Part shown: piece by piece, positions 25,501 through 33,260 of the stretch
How positions within the stretch are numbered: the stretch's first letter is position 1
Layout: every line of letters starts with the position of its first letter
NCBI GenBank assembly: GCA_010645155.1
Contig: CM021315.1
Coordinates: 11,579,723 to 11,643,722 of the forward strand
Length of the DNA stretch: 64,000 bases
Reading direction: 5' to 3'
Origin: Tigriopus japonicus
Lineage: Eukaryota > Arthropoda > Copepoda > Harpacticoida > Harpacticidae
Program-made: the position numbers and the translations under genes
The notes under the pieces: generated by a model
What the model was told of the DNA's origin: nothing
Seen by the model: only the letters and a program-made list of their open reading frames with translations
Databases searched by the model: none

Positions 25501-27789
25501 ATAATCCTTGAGTTGTTTCATTTTTTACTTCAGTTTGCACTTCTGAATCGAAATCTTATGGCCCCGCGTAGGTTCGAATTCTACTGACTGCACCATGTAA
25601 GATTATAATATAGCGGGAGTAAATGACGTCTGGACTAACTCGTCTCTTAGATTCAAGTGAATTTTATTCTTAATGGATCAATGTTGGTACTTAAGAATAC
25701 AACAATTGACTAAAGTGAAGTCATTCATGTCAAGGAACACTGAAAAGAGGCATAAGAAACCCTTATTGAAACAACTATTTTTCGTTTCACCAAGTTTCAT
25801 TTGTTTTTCCAGCATAAGCCCGAATGCTGTCGTAAAAAATGGTTTTGGCGGATTTTGCACATCAGACTATATATTGGTAAGTAAGAAATATGAATTCCCT
25901 AACGAATTTGAGAGCTTTAAGGGTCGCATTTGATGCCATAACGGTGAATGCTTCACATGATAATGGTAAAATTTTTTGCCCAAAAGGAAAATTCCCAGAG
26001 TTGAAGCAATCGACGAACTCTGCCTCAATTTGAAGCAAAAAAAAAACTTTATAAACGTTCAACTACACTCAAAAAACGAGATCTATCTCTGCTTACGCTT
26101 ACAAAAGACTTTTTTTTATGGACATTCACATATAAAGTGGATTAATACAACCAAAATTGAGTCATTTTAATGGCCATAAAGGCAGGGGAAAGTTCAATTA
26201 CTTTTTTAAATCATATTAGGATACTTTCCGATAGTTTTCATTCTTTATCCAAAAGAATTCGAACCTCTGGCCTCTGGGGAAGCATTTACGCAACGTACAC
26301 GCTAGTACGCTCGGCTATTCTGGTTACCCTTGTAATTCCGCAAAAAGTGGTATTGACACTCAGACAAACCATTAATATCGAATGGCATCCTTTTTGTTGT
26401 TCACAAATCCGTTTTTCTTAAACTAGAAAAAATGAATGTATGAAATTTCACAAAAAAGATGGTCTTTTGACAAATGGCAGCCTTCGCTCATACATATGAG
26501 AAAGACTGCACTTTATAAAGCTTCGATTGGGAATAGAACACACCTTTTGTACTTCCGATCCAAGAAACGACTACAAATAATGTTTGCGAGGCTTGTTTAC
26601 TTCCCGTAATAATTGATTGGCCCTTTGATCTAATCAAAGATAGACCGTCGCAAACAACGACCTCAGGTGGCAAAATCGCATAATATGCAGTCCAGATGTG
26701 TAGAAATTTCTTAAACCTGATCACATTGTTAAGTTTGAATGCCTGACCTACTTACCCAATCATGAATTATCAAAATGCCAAAGGTGTTTTCTGACATAAC
26801 ATAATCTTGATAGGCATTTGTTATATCTTCATGTACTTTTGATATATCTAGAACAGTATAGCTTTTAGATTCCAGGAGCACGGGATTTGGTGGGCCCTTT
26901 ACAAACCATTCCAAGTGAGGTCTCCACAAATGGCGATGAAGGTCGACTTTGTGGCAGAGTTCTATCATCAGTAATGGACAAGGCATTGACTAATGCGTAC
27001 GTCGTTGCGGATCCAACGAAGCAAATCTCAGTTTGTTGTAAGTTTTCTTTCCCAATTTTGCTTGCTTGTTTTGGCTACTTAAATTTTGATACAACCATGA
27101 AATGTGTGCTTGGGTCTGATTTTTTTCAGCCAATTTTAGCAAGATTTGGCACTTTTTAGCACCTTTAATTTAAAGTAATTTTGGCACACAGTGCTTAAAT
27201 CGTATGGAAAGAAGATTCTGGGATGTTCTCAAGAAGAACCACGCAGTAGTTTGGTTGCCTTAGTTGTAAAGGATTCTTAGTACGGTACCTTTTTTATGAG
27301 GGACTCGACCACATTTGACAAATATTTGGGTTTTTGGGTTTTTGGATAAATTGAAGTCTGAAGCTAAGTTAATTTTATGATTTAAGGTGCAGTTTTGGCA
27401 AAGAGTTCAATGAGAAGATAGCTCTTAAATCAAGAGCCTTTGCCCTGGGTTGGTTTCATCTGTTGATGGATTTATAAGCTTTGATCAATATTTCTTATCA
27501 GTGACAAATCGGCATTCCTCTTTGTGAAACAAGCACCACAACCTTACACCCAAAACATTTTCGTCATTAGCAGAAAAAGACTTGGAGAAAGGGCATACAT
27601 GAGTATTCAATAAGTGTATTCAAATATGCTTACCTCATTTCAGCCCGACTCGCCCCCTTTACGATTACGTTCAAAACGGATGAAAACGAAGTTGAAACGG
27701 CGGACACTGACGCAACAACGGCCGAGACGAAAACAGCTCCTGGAGGAATTATTGGATTTAGCCTAAACTATCGACAACTTGCATGCTAG
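1571..27789 (+). CDS. Gene A: secreted six-Cys plus two-CUB-domain protein, 15 exons, frameshift in exon 11
   Basis: Exons: 1571-1679, 3143-3174, 3379-3451, 4994-5044, 5675-5814, 11418-11472, 17668-17766, 17828-17944, 20948-20999, 23886-23926, 23981-24100, 24222-24238, 25813-25876, 26869-27037, 27644-27789. Exon 1 begins at a Met followed by a hydrophobic signal peptide (MATLLKMILCACIIII). Exons 2-4 encode a six-cysteine module ending GTCASGYGVCC. Exons 5-8 form CUB1 (NCGSTSSENC, DICRIRFDMT, GDCTTDQFSVTS, then a Q-H-M/I segment and VDASDQC). Exons 9-14 form CUB2 (GCLQYFTGTSG, YTICIRREEG, CTSDYI, IPGA) and the last exon ends GFSLNYRQLAC-stop. Every exon has AG before it and GT after it except exon 11, whose donor is GC at 24101. 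Exon lengths and phases match gene B one for one. Exon 11 carries one extra T (run 24060-24064) relative to gene B, so the spliced frame is 1285 nt instead of a multiple of three and would hit a stop in exon 14's predecessor. This means a pseudogene, a null allele or an assembly error. The product should be extracellular; ligand and process are unknown. I see no AATAAA close to the stop. Confidence 0.85.
1701..1824. mobile_element. Small pogo/Tigger-like MITE in gene A intron 1
   Basis: Perfect 14-bp inverted termini: CTCGATTTAACGAT at 1701-1714 and ATCGTTAAATCGAG at 1811-1824. A further internal ATCGTTAAATCGAG copy lies near 1736. The motif resembles termini of pogo/Tigger-class Tc1-mariner elements. 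The outer ends and a TA duplication are not clear, so the true element may extend a few bases further. It has no coding capacity. Confidence 0.6.
1825..3142. other. Rest of gene A intron 1, no feature recognised
   Basis: AT-rich intron sequence after the MITE. The frames on both strands are short and unlike any protein I know. Confidence 0.35.
4102..4953 (-). mobile_element. Tc1/mariner-like element with 222-bp inverted arms, right end lost
   Basis: The left terminus CAGTGTGGCCAAAAATTGG follows a TA at 4100-4101, as expected for Tc1/mariner. Arms at 4163-4384 and 4731-4953 are near-identical inverted copies. The centre encodes on the minus strand a peptide starting with Met at 4687 with an HTH-like stretch (IAKDFNESRQTVSSVFKRYK), like the N-terminal DNA-binding part of Tc1 transposases. 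No DDE catalytic region is present. At the right end the homology stops abruptly at 4953 with no matching outer terminus, so about 60 bp are missing. It sits in gene A intron 3, 40 bp before exon 4. Confidence 0.75.
5095..5633. mobile_element. 540-bp hAT-like MITE, copy 1 (gene A intron 4)
   Basis: Imperfect inverted ends (CAAGGCTCGGAAATATTTTTT and its counterpart ending TTTTTTCCTGGCCCTG) are flanked by an 8-bp near-duplication: TTAATAAC at 5087-5094 and TTAATTAC at 5634-5641. An 8-bp target duplication is typical of hAT elements. It is non-coding. The interior aligns by eye with 51227-51768. Removing it and one duplication would leave an intron of about 83 bp, close to gene B's 69-bp intron 4. 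Confidence 0.75.
6318..7188 (+). mobile_element. LINE-1 family, 5'-truncated copy with C-terminal pol region
   Basis: Encodes the region after the RT core: KDLGVVIQDDGKFDEHI, YASLIWAPMSS, then (in another frame) ELSYWERLQKLGLYSTQRRY and FKAGLDKFLNTIPDQPT. The frame break lies near 6640, where copy 18420 has a few more bases. It ends with GGGAATCCCATTCCTTG and a C-run followed by an A-run. It lies in gene A intron 5, same strand as the gene. Not functional. Confidence 0.88.
7785..8528. mobile_element. TRIM (short LTR retrotransposon without coding capacity)
   Basis: Direct terminal repeats at 7785-7937 (153 bp) and 8395-8528 (134 bp) share GTGCTCGCTCAT, CTCACAACCCTTCCCC and GTTGAGTGGCCTCGCGGCCG. 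Both begin TGTGG and end GTTACA. GTAT flanks both sides (7781-7784 and 8529-8532). TGGTGGCAGCGG just after the left repeat is a plausible primer-binding site and a purine-rich stretch precedes the right repeat. The 457-bp interior has no ORF with recognised domains and contains GC-rich tandem repeats. Confidence 0.8.
8041..8170. repeat. Tandem repeat inside the TRIM
   Basis: About four units of roughly 30 bp built on GGATTCCCGGATCGATTGG followed by ATAACGGGT, GC-rich against an AT-rich background. Related shorter repeats (CGCCCAGAGGGATTGC) follow up to 8300. Confidence 0.8.
8644..9992. mobile_element. hAT-like non-autonomous element with internal minisatellite
   Basis: Inverted ends TAGGGCTGAATATTCTAGGTT and ...AATATTCAGCCCTA are flanked by a perfect 8-bp duplication CTCATGAA (8636-8643 and 9993-10000), the hAT signature. 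It is 1349 bp long and has no transposase frame. The centre is a long tandem array. It sits inside the foldback repeat, whose second copy shows the unoccupied site. Confidence 0.85.
8975..9490. repeat. 29-bp minisatellite within the hAT-like element
   Basis: About 17 units based on TTTTCGATCTAAATTAACG followed by AGATCCATAA. Units near 9060-9250 are nearly identical and those at the edges are diverged, the usual pattern of homogenisation in the core. Confidence 0.9.
10085..10566. mobile_element. Related, internally deleted copy of the 8644-9992 element
   Basis: Shares the GTGGCAGAAAATGGCA block, a short TCGACC/AAAATTTTCGACC part without the long array, the block around GGGCCCGCAATTGG, and the end GTATTCAGCCCTA. 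The left end TAGGGGGG is only partly like the other terminus. I do not see a clear target duplication. Confidence 0.6.
11886..11970. repeat. GGTCAC minisatellite, short array
   Basis: Six units of AAAAGGTCACGGTA type, the same unit as in the arms of the element at 27952-30702. Probably a solo remnant of that family. Confidence 0.75.
12338..12456 (+). repeat. 5' LTR
   Basis: 119-bp long terminal repeat with TG...CA ends, identical by eye to 16885-17003. It contains AATAAA near 12431, which may serve as polyadenylation signal in the 3' copy. Confidence 0.93.
12485..15457 (+). CDS. gag-pol polyprotein of the Ty3/gypsy element (gag, protease, RT, start of RNase H)
   Basis: The start is the ATG at 12485, the first ATG after the primer-binding site. 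The gag part has a coiled-coil-like N terminus and two zinc knuckles, a near one (CPKCNYFAHKENQHC) and a canonical CKSCGKIGHFGSVC. The protease motif is PDTGATEAIV near residue 440. The RT has FVVDYTELNK and VVDDIICYG near residue 750. RNase H begins LHTDAALLKGLGYALL near residue 895 and reaches TDHKPLLP. No stop separates gag from pol, so this is a single fused frame. The frame then leaves the protein after NKY at about 15432 and stops at 15457, because of a small insertion, so RNase H and integrase are cut off. Confidence 0.92.
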   Translation: MAEEAKVQKMSQSQISSARRSRGQYCHIVRQAVEDLDDEIDQVQRGSVTNGHIASLNGQLQRTEDALERYSKAVSHCHELEQLDPEDQAKEEHFVRMMEMMSNVSAQRRNIWRIQGDFEYLRANPSRIIQNAPPRINLSLKPEPLVAETSLNDFKVWRKKFEDFASSNKMDAFSLSDQRAYLRGCLATDTLNLIDQFLEVTEDLPVPDVLNKLEKHFRDSVSLFRRRFDFHSCSQKQGEPFSDFFVRLKLLGSVAELDGISYEDQLASRIVLAIKDQELQLLVLQMENPTLEEIKKKCLNYEAGGVNQRALQTDAKVQGMRTDRSKTGNFNRGIRDRQSRSKSRNRQGSQNGRCPKCNYFAHKENQHCPAKDRECKSCGKIGHFGSVCRNKKPNEKSEQITTNTVFVKVTKDHGGKNTPMAKVQISGENGIPFDIDVLPDTGATEAIVPLDVVKRAGIRVDKSQKRNILAANRSKLRCYGAVNLNVKWLNHVARVTAYVSPDVTDVFLGWHNLVDLNMIAWCFPYSLEDAKKLGMEPVKRFEQKKSITFASTIVSENPDVLRQALLKDFHDVFDSTSFEPMVGPPMKIHLKKSVDIKPVHTTKVIPIPYHLREDSKKELEFMLQTDIMEDADEPTEWVSPFLVLEKPSGGVRFVVDYTELNKCIDRPVHSFPSVSDVTTSIPSNAKWFAKLDATKGYWQVELDEDSKKLTTFLTPYGRKRFKRAPMGLCSSGDEFCLRGDRILAGIPNMMKVVDDIICYGKSLEDLEKTLRLVLNKCRINKFTLAPKKFVIAEEVKFVGLRIGRDRVRPDEDKLQALSEFPQPTNIKELRSFFGLANQLAMFTPEYARASVGMRELLSSKNMFLWQEEHQKSFEETKQVLLSPAVLAHFDRNLETQLHTDAALLKGLGYALLQNHGDVNNPRWKMVSCGSRFISDSESRYAVCELEFLAIKWAIQKCRVYLVGMPHFTVVTDHKPLLPIVNKYVFIGCDR
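15441..16841 (+). pseudogene. 3' part of pol: RNase H end and integrase, frame-shifted and with an internal stop
   Basis: Continues pol in the next frame (NRRIQRMKEKL, EHFIADALSRSP). The integrase has an H-H-C-C zinc finger (HLSHQG... CEICQ) and a catalytic core whose acidic residues are in SIDLFEFG, MFSDGGRQF and NGHAEAGVKAL. A TAA at 16056-16058 interrupts the frame between the zinc finger and the core, and the same frame resumes after it. With the upstream shift this copy cannot make a full pol protein unless recoding occurs. Confidence 0.88.
16885..17003 (+). repeat. 3' LTR
   Basis: 119-bp long terminal repeat directly after the polypurine tract, followed by the target duplication GAAAC. 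Confidence 0.93.
18420..20757 (+). mobile_element. LINE-1 family, longer copy with RT domain, carrying a hAT MITE
   Basis: Pieces in several frames: KVKTNPKAFFSFANTEKN, GPFEVDGKTVNVSEVLANML, the RT start VKVFEKIMKSKLVDYV, then VDVVYLDFAKAFDKVDHGLL and KSGVPQGSILGPLLF (stop just before it), SYADDTKLVCG near 19860, and the tail ELSYWERLKKLGLYST to FKAGLDKFLNTI. These motifs place it among APE-type CR1/Jockey-like LINEs. Stops and frame changes make it dead. Its 3' end is a plain A-run and lacks the GGGAATCCC tail of other copies, so it may be a distinct subfamily. It lies in gene A intron 8. Confidence 0.87.
18569..18882. mobile_element. hAT-type MITE inserted in the LINE
   Basis: 314 bp with inverted ends CACAGACCATATAATGGC and, reversed, CACAGATCAGATAATGGC, continuing into TAGA. 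The flanking 8-bp duplication AAAATGAA is perfect (18561-18568 and 18883-18890). It is GC-richer than its surroundings and non-coding, and it interrupts the LINE frame between ANTEKN and GPFEVDG. Confidence 0.88.
21655..21850. repeat. TTGATTTA/GATT-type low-complexity repeat
   Basis: Degenerate simple repeat (GATTGATTGATTGATT core at about 21750) in gene A intron 9. The flanking 21070-22350 shows nothing else I can name. Confidence 0.8.
22362..22522. mobile_element. 161-bp MITE with long inverted ends
   Basis: Left GGCCTCGGAGAAATATTTTT and the reversed right end GGCTCGGAAAAATATTTTG continue as inverted similarity for about 50 bp (both reach CCAGACG). The termini resemble the 540-bp MITE family. 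A shorter relative may lie near 11250-11310. The target duplication is not clear. Confidence 0.65.
22722..23401 (-). pseudogene. Tc1-like transposase relic
   Basis: Starts at the Met reading MAEGRPLSQFERGQV. A paired-type HTH part (WRDIATRLGRSKTVINNLL) is followed by a second HTH region, then the catalytic start CSDKKKFNLDVPDGYQYYW and GGGSIMVWGAIGKW. A frame change near 22830 continues as ITRMNPAAYQHMLEGANL. The second aspartate and the final acidic residue of the DDE/D triad are absent, so it is truncated and inactive. Terminal inverted repeats were not identified. It lies antisense in gene A intron 9. Confidence 0.88.
24240..25812. other. Gene A intron 12, no gene recognised
   Basis: AT-rich intron between the 17-nt exon and exon 13. 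A tRNA-like B-box (GGTTCGAATTC near 25571) hints at a decayed SINE piece. Nothing else is supported. Confidence 0.4.
26245..26340 (-). mobile_element. tRNA-derived SINE fragment
   Basis: On the minus strand it has an A-box-like TAGCCGAGCGTACTAGCG (from 26327) and a B-box GGTTCGAATTC (26265-26255), spaced as in a tRNA gene. It matches 52655-52745 across GCGTACTAGCGTGT and AAATGCTTCCCCA. It does not form a convincing tRNA cloverleaf, so it is a SINE head and not a tRNA gene. Confidence 0.65.
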
Positions 27790-27957
27790 GTGGGCAATTT
27801 TTCATGCTTAATAACTTGTAATTACAATGTCAATGGAAATATGAAATGCATCTTTATCAATGTTTACAAATTTGTAAAGATATTGTTTTTTATATGTAAG
27901 TACTCATAAGTCGTAAATGGTTTTCGATTGATTAACGATGGTGTTGAGGACGATTGT

Positions 27958-28180
27958 AGGTAAAAAGGTCACAAGCAAAACGGTCACAGTAAAAAGGTCA
28001 CGGGGTAAATAGGTCACAATAAACAGGTCACACGGTAAATAGGTCACAGTAAAAAGGTCACACGGTAAATAGGTCAAAGTAAAAAGGTCACAAGGTAAAT
28101 AGGTCACAGTAAAAAGGTCACAAGGTAAATAGGTCACGGTAAAAAGGTCACAAGAAAAAAAGGCCACACGAGAAAATAGG
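27958..28180. repeat. GGTCAC minisatellite, left arm
   Basis: About 14 units of AAAAGGTCAC(A)(A/G)GTA alternating with AAATAGGTCAC. The higher-order unit is about 29 bp. Confidence 0.9.
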
Positions 28181-28892
28181 TCTTACAATCATTGCAAACA
28201 CAAAATGTTGTTGGGTTGAACATCGTACTTTAACTGAGGTTGAGACGATTTATTAATCATGGGCTTTACTTGACGTTACGGAAACGGCAGTGTAACACCA
28301 ACAGCAACAAATAATTCAGCAAATCAAATAACAAGGAGTGTCTCTCTAACAAAGGTATAGGTTAAAGGTAATTTGAAATTGTTAATCTTCAAAAGTTAGC
28401 ACTAAAAATCAAAGTTGGCGTGGTCGCAACTCAATTCAATAACAATTCAAAATAGATTAACAACGACTCTGCTGAGATTTTGCTTAAAGATACCAAACCA
28501 AGCAATGGAATTGAAAGCACAAAGGTGAGTGACGATTGAAAATTCAGCTGATCAATCCTGGAAATTGAGACTGCAATGTAAATCCATGTTTTCCTCTAAA
28601 AATTCCTCTTGTGGCACGTTACACCTTCACTGTAGGTTTCTTGGTTGTCAAAAACAATAATATTGTTTTGGAGCATAGTTCAGAAGAACTGATAGGTACT
28701 AATATTCAAAATCAATAACAAGCATTAACTCTGGACAAGCTCACCTATTTTATCAATTTTCAAAAATCCTTCATGGCCCTCAGTTTAGGAATCAGTGATA
28801 TAGACGGCTACTGGGCCAAATTTAAGTAGCCCCCCGTCCTCCCACAACCTTAAAGCCTTAAAGGACTTGTTTGTATGGTCAATAGTTGAGGC

Positions 28893-30109
28893 CAGGGTGG
28901 CCAACTGTTTTTGGAGCGACAATGCTAGTGAAAGTCAAATCAATGCTAGAAAAATGCTAGTTGGAAAATGGAAAATGCTAGAAAAATGCTACCTTTTCTA
29001 ATACAAAAAAGGGACTGAAGCTGCTATTATGCCTATTAGTAAATATTTGAATCTATATTTTGACTTTACTTTTGGTGAAATTGACACAAAATTTATTTTT
29101 CTGCTGCTTGCCTTATTATTTTGAAAGCAGTTAAAAACTTTGCGTTCAGAAATTTCTAATGTTTTGATTGTGAAATAAATCATAAAGAGCAAAACAAAAC
29201 AATTGGCAAGCCATGCAGCACTTATTTTTGATGACAATTATGAAAATTTATTTTCTTGAAATATTTAAGGTTAGTAAGAAACCTAAAATGATGTTTTAAA
29301 CGATTTCTTCAAATATACTGGGGTTAAATTGAAACTAGTAAGAACCACAAACGCTTTTTTGTTTCAATTTATGCCTCTATGAAAACCAAAAGCAGACATG
29401 CATTTTAAAGACTGATATTTCACACCAAAGTTGAATATTTCTTGGTTCAGTAACCTTTGCAACTTATTTTCTCTATTTTTTAAATTTTGCAATCTCTCAA
29501 CATCAAAAACATCAACAGTTTAAATTTCAAAGTGATATTTTCATGTTAAAAATTTTGTGATCAGCTACTTTTCATTTCAAAAAAGCCCTTTTTTAACAAA
29601 AATGGTTTTGGTTAAAAGCCCTTTTTGATACGATTTTTCGCTGAAACACTGATTTATCCATTCCAAGTTTAAAAAGCTGTTTTTCTGTAGTTGGTGTTGT
29701 AGTTCCATAACAAATCTAATCTTTTTTGAGACAAGTAATGCTTTTTACCCCTTCTCAAGTTGTCTAGACAAAGCCTGTAAACAGAAATTTGGTTACCTGT
29801 ACTTTAGAACCAACTTGAAAATAAGGATCACAAGTCTTCCAATTATCTTTTTTAAGTCAGGGAATGTAGGCAAATTCAGCTCTCAAAATCAGCGGTCTTT
29901 GAAGCCCAAAATTGGATGTTTTTTTACAAAAAGTGCTAGAATAATGCTAAAATGCCATGCATTTTGTTTTGATTCTAGAGCCTTTCAAATAATGCTAGAA
30001 AAATGCTAAAAATCCAAACAATGCTAATCAAAATTCTGCAATGCTTTTGCCCTTGAAAAATGCTAATTTTTCAGAAATCAGCATCGAAAAATGCTAGTTG
30101 GCCACACTG
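28893..30109. mobile_element. Nested hAT-like element with GCTAGAAAAAT end repeats
   Basis: Inverted ends CAGGGTGGCCAACT and AGTTGGCCACACTG are flanked by GTTGAGGC (28885-28892) and GTTGAGAC (30110-30117), a seven-of-eight duplication. Both ends carry several AATGCTAGAAAAATGCTA subterminal repeats, which could be transposase binding sites. The interior is AT-rich with no recognised transposase. Confidence 0.8.
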
Positions 30110-30435
30110 GTTGAGACTGAGGGGTCCAAGCCAAGGTTACCAAATGTCAAGATCTCTCGAGAGAGAGGATTGTCGAGGCCTAGAACATCATCCTCAGACA
30201 CCGGAATCTGTCAAAAAAGCCTATGAATCAATCAAATTTAGAATAGCCATTGTATGTTAGGACGAATTGTTTTTTTCGTCAAAGCACGAGAAGATTTATA
30301 GAATTAAAACTGTACTGGCAACTGTACATGGATCGTATGGCATACAGTCCATGTGCTCAACAAAATCTTATGAAAATCACTTCAATTTGAAGTCTCATTA
30401 TGCCTTTTTCTACTTTTGAATTCCTTCCCTTTTGA

Positions 30436-30700
30436 CTTTTTTACCGTGACCTATTTACTGTGATCCTTTTGCCGTGACCTTTTTTCCATGTGACCTTTTT
30501 ACCTAGTGACCTTTCTACCGTGACCTATTTACCTTGTGACCTTTTTACCGTGACCTATTTACCTTGTGACCTTTTTGCCGTGACCTATTTACCATGGGAC
30601 CTTTTTACCGTGACCGTTTTACGGTGACCGTTTTACGGTGACCTTTTTACTGTGACCTATTTACCGTGACCTTTTTACCTTGTGACCTATTTACGGCGCG
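30436..30700. repeat. GGTCAC minisatellite, right arm (inverted)
   Basis: About 16 units of GTGACCTTTTTACC / GTGACCTATTTACC, the reverse complement of the left arm. Confidence 0.9.
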
Positions 30701-30864
30701 CCTTGAGGACAGAAGGGACGAATTAGGAGTGTAAAGCTAATCATGTATTGAAACAAGAACTTGATTAAGCACATGTGAAATTGGTGTTTCTGGGAACAGG
30801 TAAGACGTCGTAGTATCATTCACACGTTTCATTCTGTTTTTGTTGGTTGCAGATTTTTGACTAA

Positions 30865-31069
30865 CTGCTTCAAGGTATGGGATTCCCCCTAAATAACTAA
30901 CTCATGAATACAATGTATAAAATTTACACTTTTATGAAATTTGTTCTACCAGCGAGTTATTGTTGGCAGATTTGATCAACCCTTGAGTTCTGGGTTGATC
31001 AGGAATACAATTTACTTAAGCGTGCTTTAAAACATGTTACAGCGTCAGCTATTACATATTCCCAACGGA
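30865..31069 (-). mobile_element. LINE-1 family, 3' fragment
   Basis: Minus-strand match to the LINE-1 3' end: remnants of the PDQP coding region and GGGAATCC near 30880. Diverged and truncated. Confidence 0.7.
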
Positions 31070-31764
31070 GACTTTGGGGCAAGGGACGAAAAAGTGAAAT
31101 TGCGCGACCGCTGTTTTTCCCGTTGCGAAGGGCCTACTCGGCCTACTTCACCGTCTTAAGAGGCTTCTATTGTAGTAATGCTTTTTCAGAAATGCAATTA
31201 CATGATTTTATTGACAGTCCATTCCCAAAGTGGGGAGACATCCATCTACATGACAAAAAGGGCTTTGTCCAGATTTCTGCCAATCTTTGTCCTGATTGAC
31301 AGAAATTGGTGGAAGAAAATGGCTTTTATTCATGCGAATAAAGTGGCAGAAAATGGCAGAAAGTCAAAGAAAGTGGCAGAAAGTGGCAGAAATTAGTTTT
31401 TCATGAAACTTATATAAATCAATATATTTAATACTTATAGGGATAAAATCTGGCACTTTTAATGTCTAACTATGGCCTTACCATCCCTCCAAAAGCTCAT
31501 TGCATCGAAGAAGGAAGGTAGAAGTTCGTGAAATCGATCTCCTCGATTCGTTTTTGAATTTCCCTCGATGTCAGGATAGCCAAATCGAGCACTTTTATTT
31601 CGTCTTAAATGTTCACCAAGAGTTAGAAATTGAATGCAATTGAATTCTGTAATGCTCGGTCACTATTTGAACACAATAGCTGAGAATCGTTGATTTTTAA
31701 AATGTTGAACTATCGTAAATGCAAAACGTTTTTATAATTTGAATACTAAGGCCTAAACTGTATT

Positions 31765-32100
31765 GGGGTGAGGCATGGTGTAGTGCGTACTGCGTTGGAT
31801 TGTCGTGCAGTTGACTGTGGTTCGATCCCGGTTGACTGCCACTCTCCAAAAACTCAACTCTTCGGAGTCAAAATTTAGCATTCGAACCGTCTTTCAATGC
31901 AAAAATCAAATCTGCAAACTCAACTCTTCGGAGTCTAAATTTAGCGTTGAACAGTCTTTCAATGCAAAAACTAGGCAAGCCCCGGTTCGATCCCGGGTTT
32001 GCCGAGTCCTAGTGACCTGTGGTATTAAGTTACACCCAGAAGTCACGGCCTTTGACGGCTTAAATGGGCGAACCTGGGGTCATTCCCGAGGGTGAGGTAA
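31765..32100 (+). mobile_element. tRNA-derived SINE with an internal duplication
   Basis: The head has an A-box-like GGCATGGTGTAGTGCG (about 31772) and B-box GGTTCGATCCC (31819-31829). The body holds two tandem copies of a ~55-bp segment (CTCAACTCTTCGGAGTC at 31853 and again at 31918). A second GGTTCGATCCC follows at 31984-31994, suggesting a composite or dimeric SINE. The 3' boundary is approximate. Confidence 0.7.
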
Positions 32101-32462
32101 AAATTAATGCTTGCTTGTTAGCTTGTCCAAGTGGAGCGGCAATATCCCCATAGGGCGGACAGCCTCTATCAGATCACAGCTGCGAAGCTGCGTTCTCACT
32201 CCAGCACAAACAAACAAAGGCCTAAAATATACTTTTTCAAATCCAATTACAACACATCCATAGAAGACTCCTTTGCTGAAGCCATTCCATCTGGTGTTAA
32301 CAAGGCAGACCTCCACGAGGCCCTGAAATTATTTGCAACATACGTGAGGTCTATTGCCTCGACAGGCACCCAGGTCTCCGACGCAATAAATGTTGAGAAT
32401 GACTATAATTGGGGGACGGCTCTCCCGCCCGATGACATGTCACCCAGGTGTCTGGACCAGGT

Positions 32463-32921
32463 GTAAAAAGATTTTTGTTAACATAAACCCATTTATTTGC
32501 TTTTTTTGCACTTTTCGCCTTTATTTGCACGATTTTTTTACGAATTCGGCCTAAATTGAACAAATTGTTGAGAGTTTGCTATTTCTTCTTTACAAATGTT
32601 TACTTTTGGAAGATTTTTTTCAAATTTGAAAGCTAAATCTGATTTTACGGCTCCCAGCATAAGCTAGCAAAGTATTAATTATTATTACTTCAATATCTCA
32701 AATTTCCTCTTGAAGTTTGAAAAATAACAAGCAGATGACATGAAAGTATCTGAAGCTTTTTGTTTCAGAAATTTCAGTTTTTTTTTACGAATTTTTTAAA
32801 TTTTATTTGCGCTTTTGATCTTTTTCTGCATTTAATTTTTTTGGGCTGATTTTTTTTTGCAACTTTTGGTAACCAAAAGGTTCTTTTGATTTGCACTTTT
32901 TGCCCGTCCCTAGTCATCATT
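32463..32921. mobile_element. Insertion in the second LINE flanked by GACCAGGT
   Basis: 459 bp of AT-rich non-LINE sequence between two copies of GACCAGGT (32455-32462 and 32922-32929). The right end has TTTTTGCCCGTCCCTA, similar to hAT termini, but no matching left terminus is visible. It interrupts the LINE between CLDQV and DQVRSAS. Confidence 0.5.
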
Positions 32922-33260
32922 GACCAGGTCAGGTCAGCCTCTCTGATTGACAAAGCCATGGTCGTCCCGGGCGATTTCAACTTGGATGCCCATCGATATG
33001 ACAATGTGGGCTACTCACGACGATCTCTCCTACACAACTTGTTTGCGGGGATGGAAGACTCTGGCCTCAATTATAACCACACATCCCACACGTGGAGGTC
33101 ATATGGCGAATTCTTAGGAAGCCACCGGGTTTCCTGCTTAGATCATGTCTTCTCTGTGGGGGTTATTGCTGATGTAAAGGTCTTAAAAGATGCAACATAA
33201 CATCGGATCACTACCCAGTCATAGCAAGTATCGAGTTTCTTGCCAGGAGAAACTGCAGTG

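Larger units (their letters stand above)
27952..30702. mobile_element. 2.75-kb element with inverted GGTCAC minisatellite arms
   Basis: Arms at about 27958-28180 (AGGTCACAGTAAAAAGGTC type, + sense) and 30436-30700 (same unit reversed) face each other. An 8-bp duplication TTGAGGAC flanks the whole (27944-27951 and 30703-30710). The outermost bases are only partly inverted (GTAAAAAGGTCAC against GTAAATAGGTCAC). It has no transposase frame. It lies between genes A and C and contains a nested element at 28893-30109. Confidence 0.7.

Noticed and set aside
25516..25574. Alternative small exon for gene A between exons 11 and 13
   Set aside because: Acceptor and donor are plausible, but the peptide does not match the family. 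The 17-nt exon at 24222 gives FGL, as in gene B.
27904..28167. 87-residue minus-strand frame of repeated FTVTYLPCDL type
   Set aside because: It is only the translation of the GGTCAC minisatellite.
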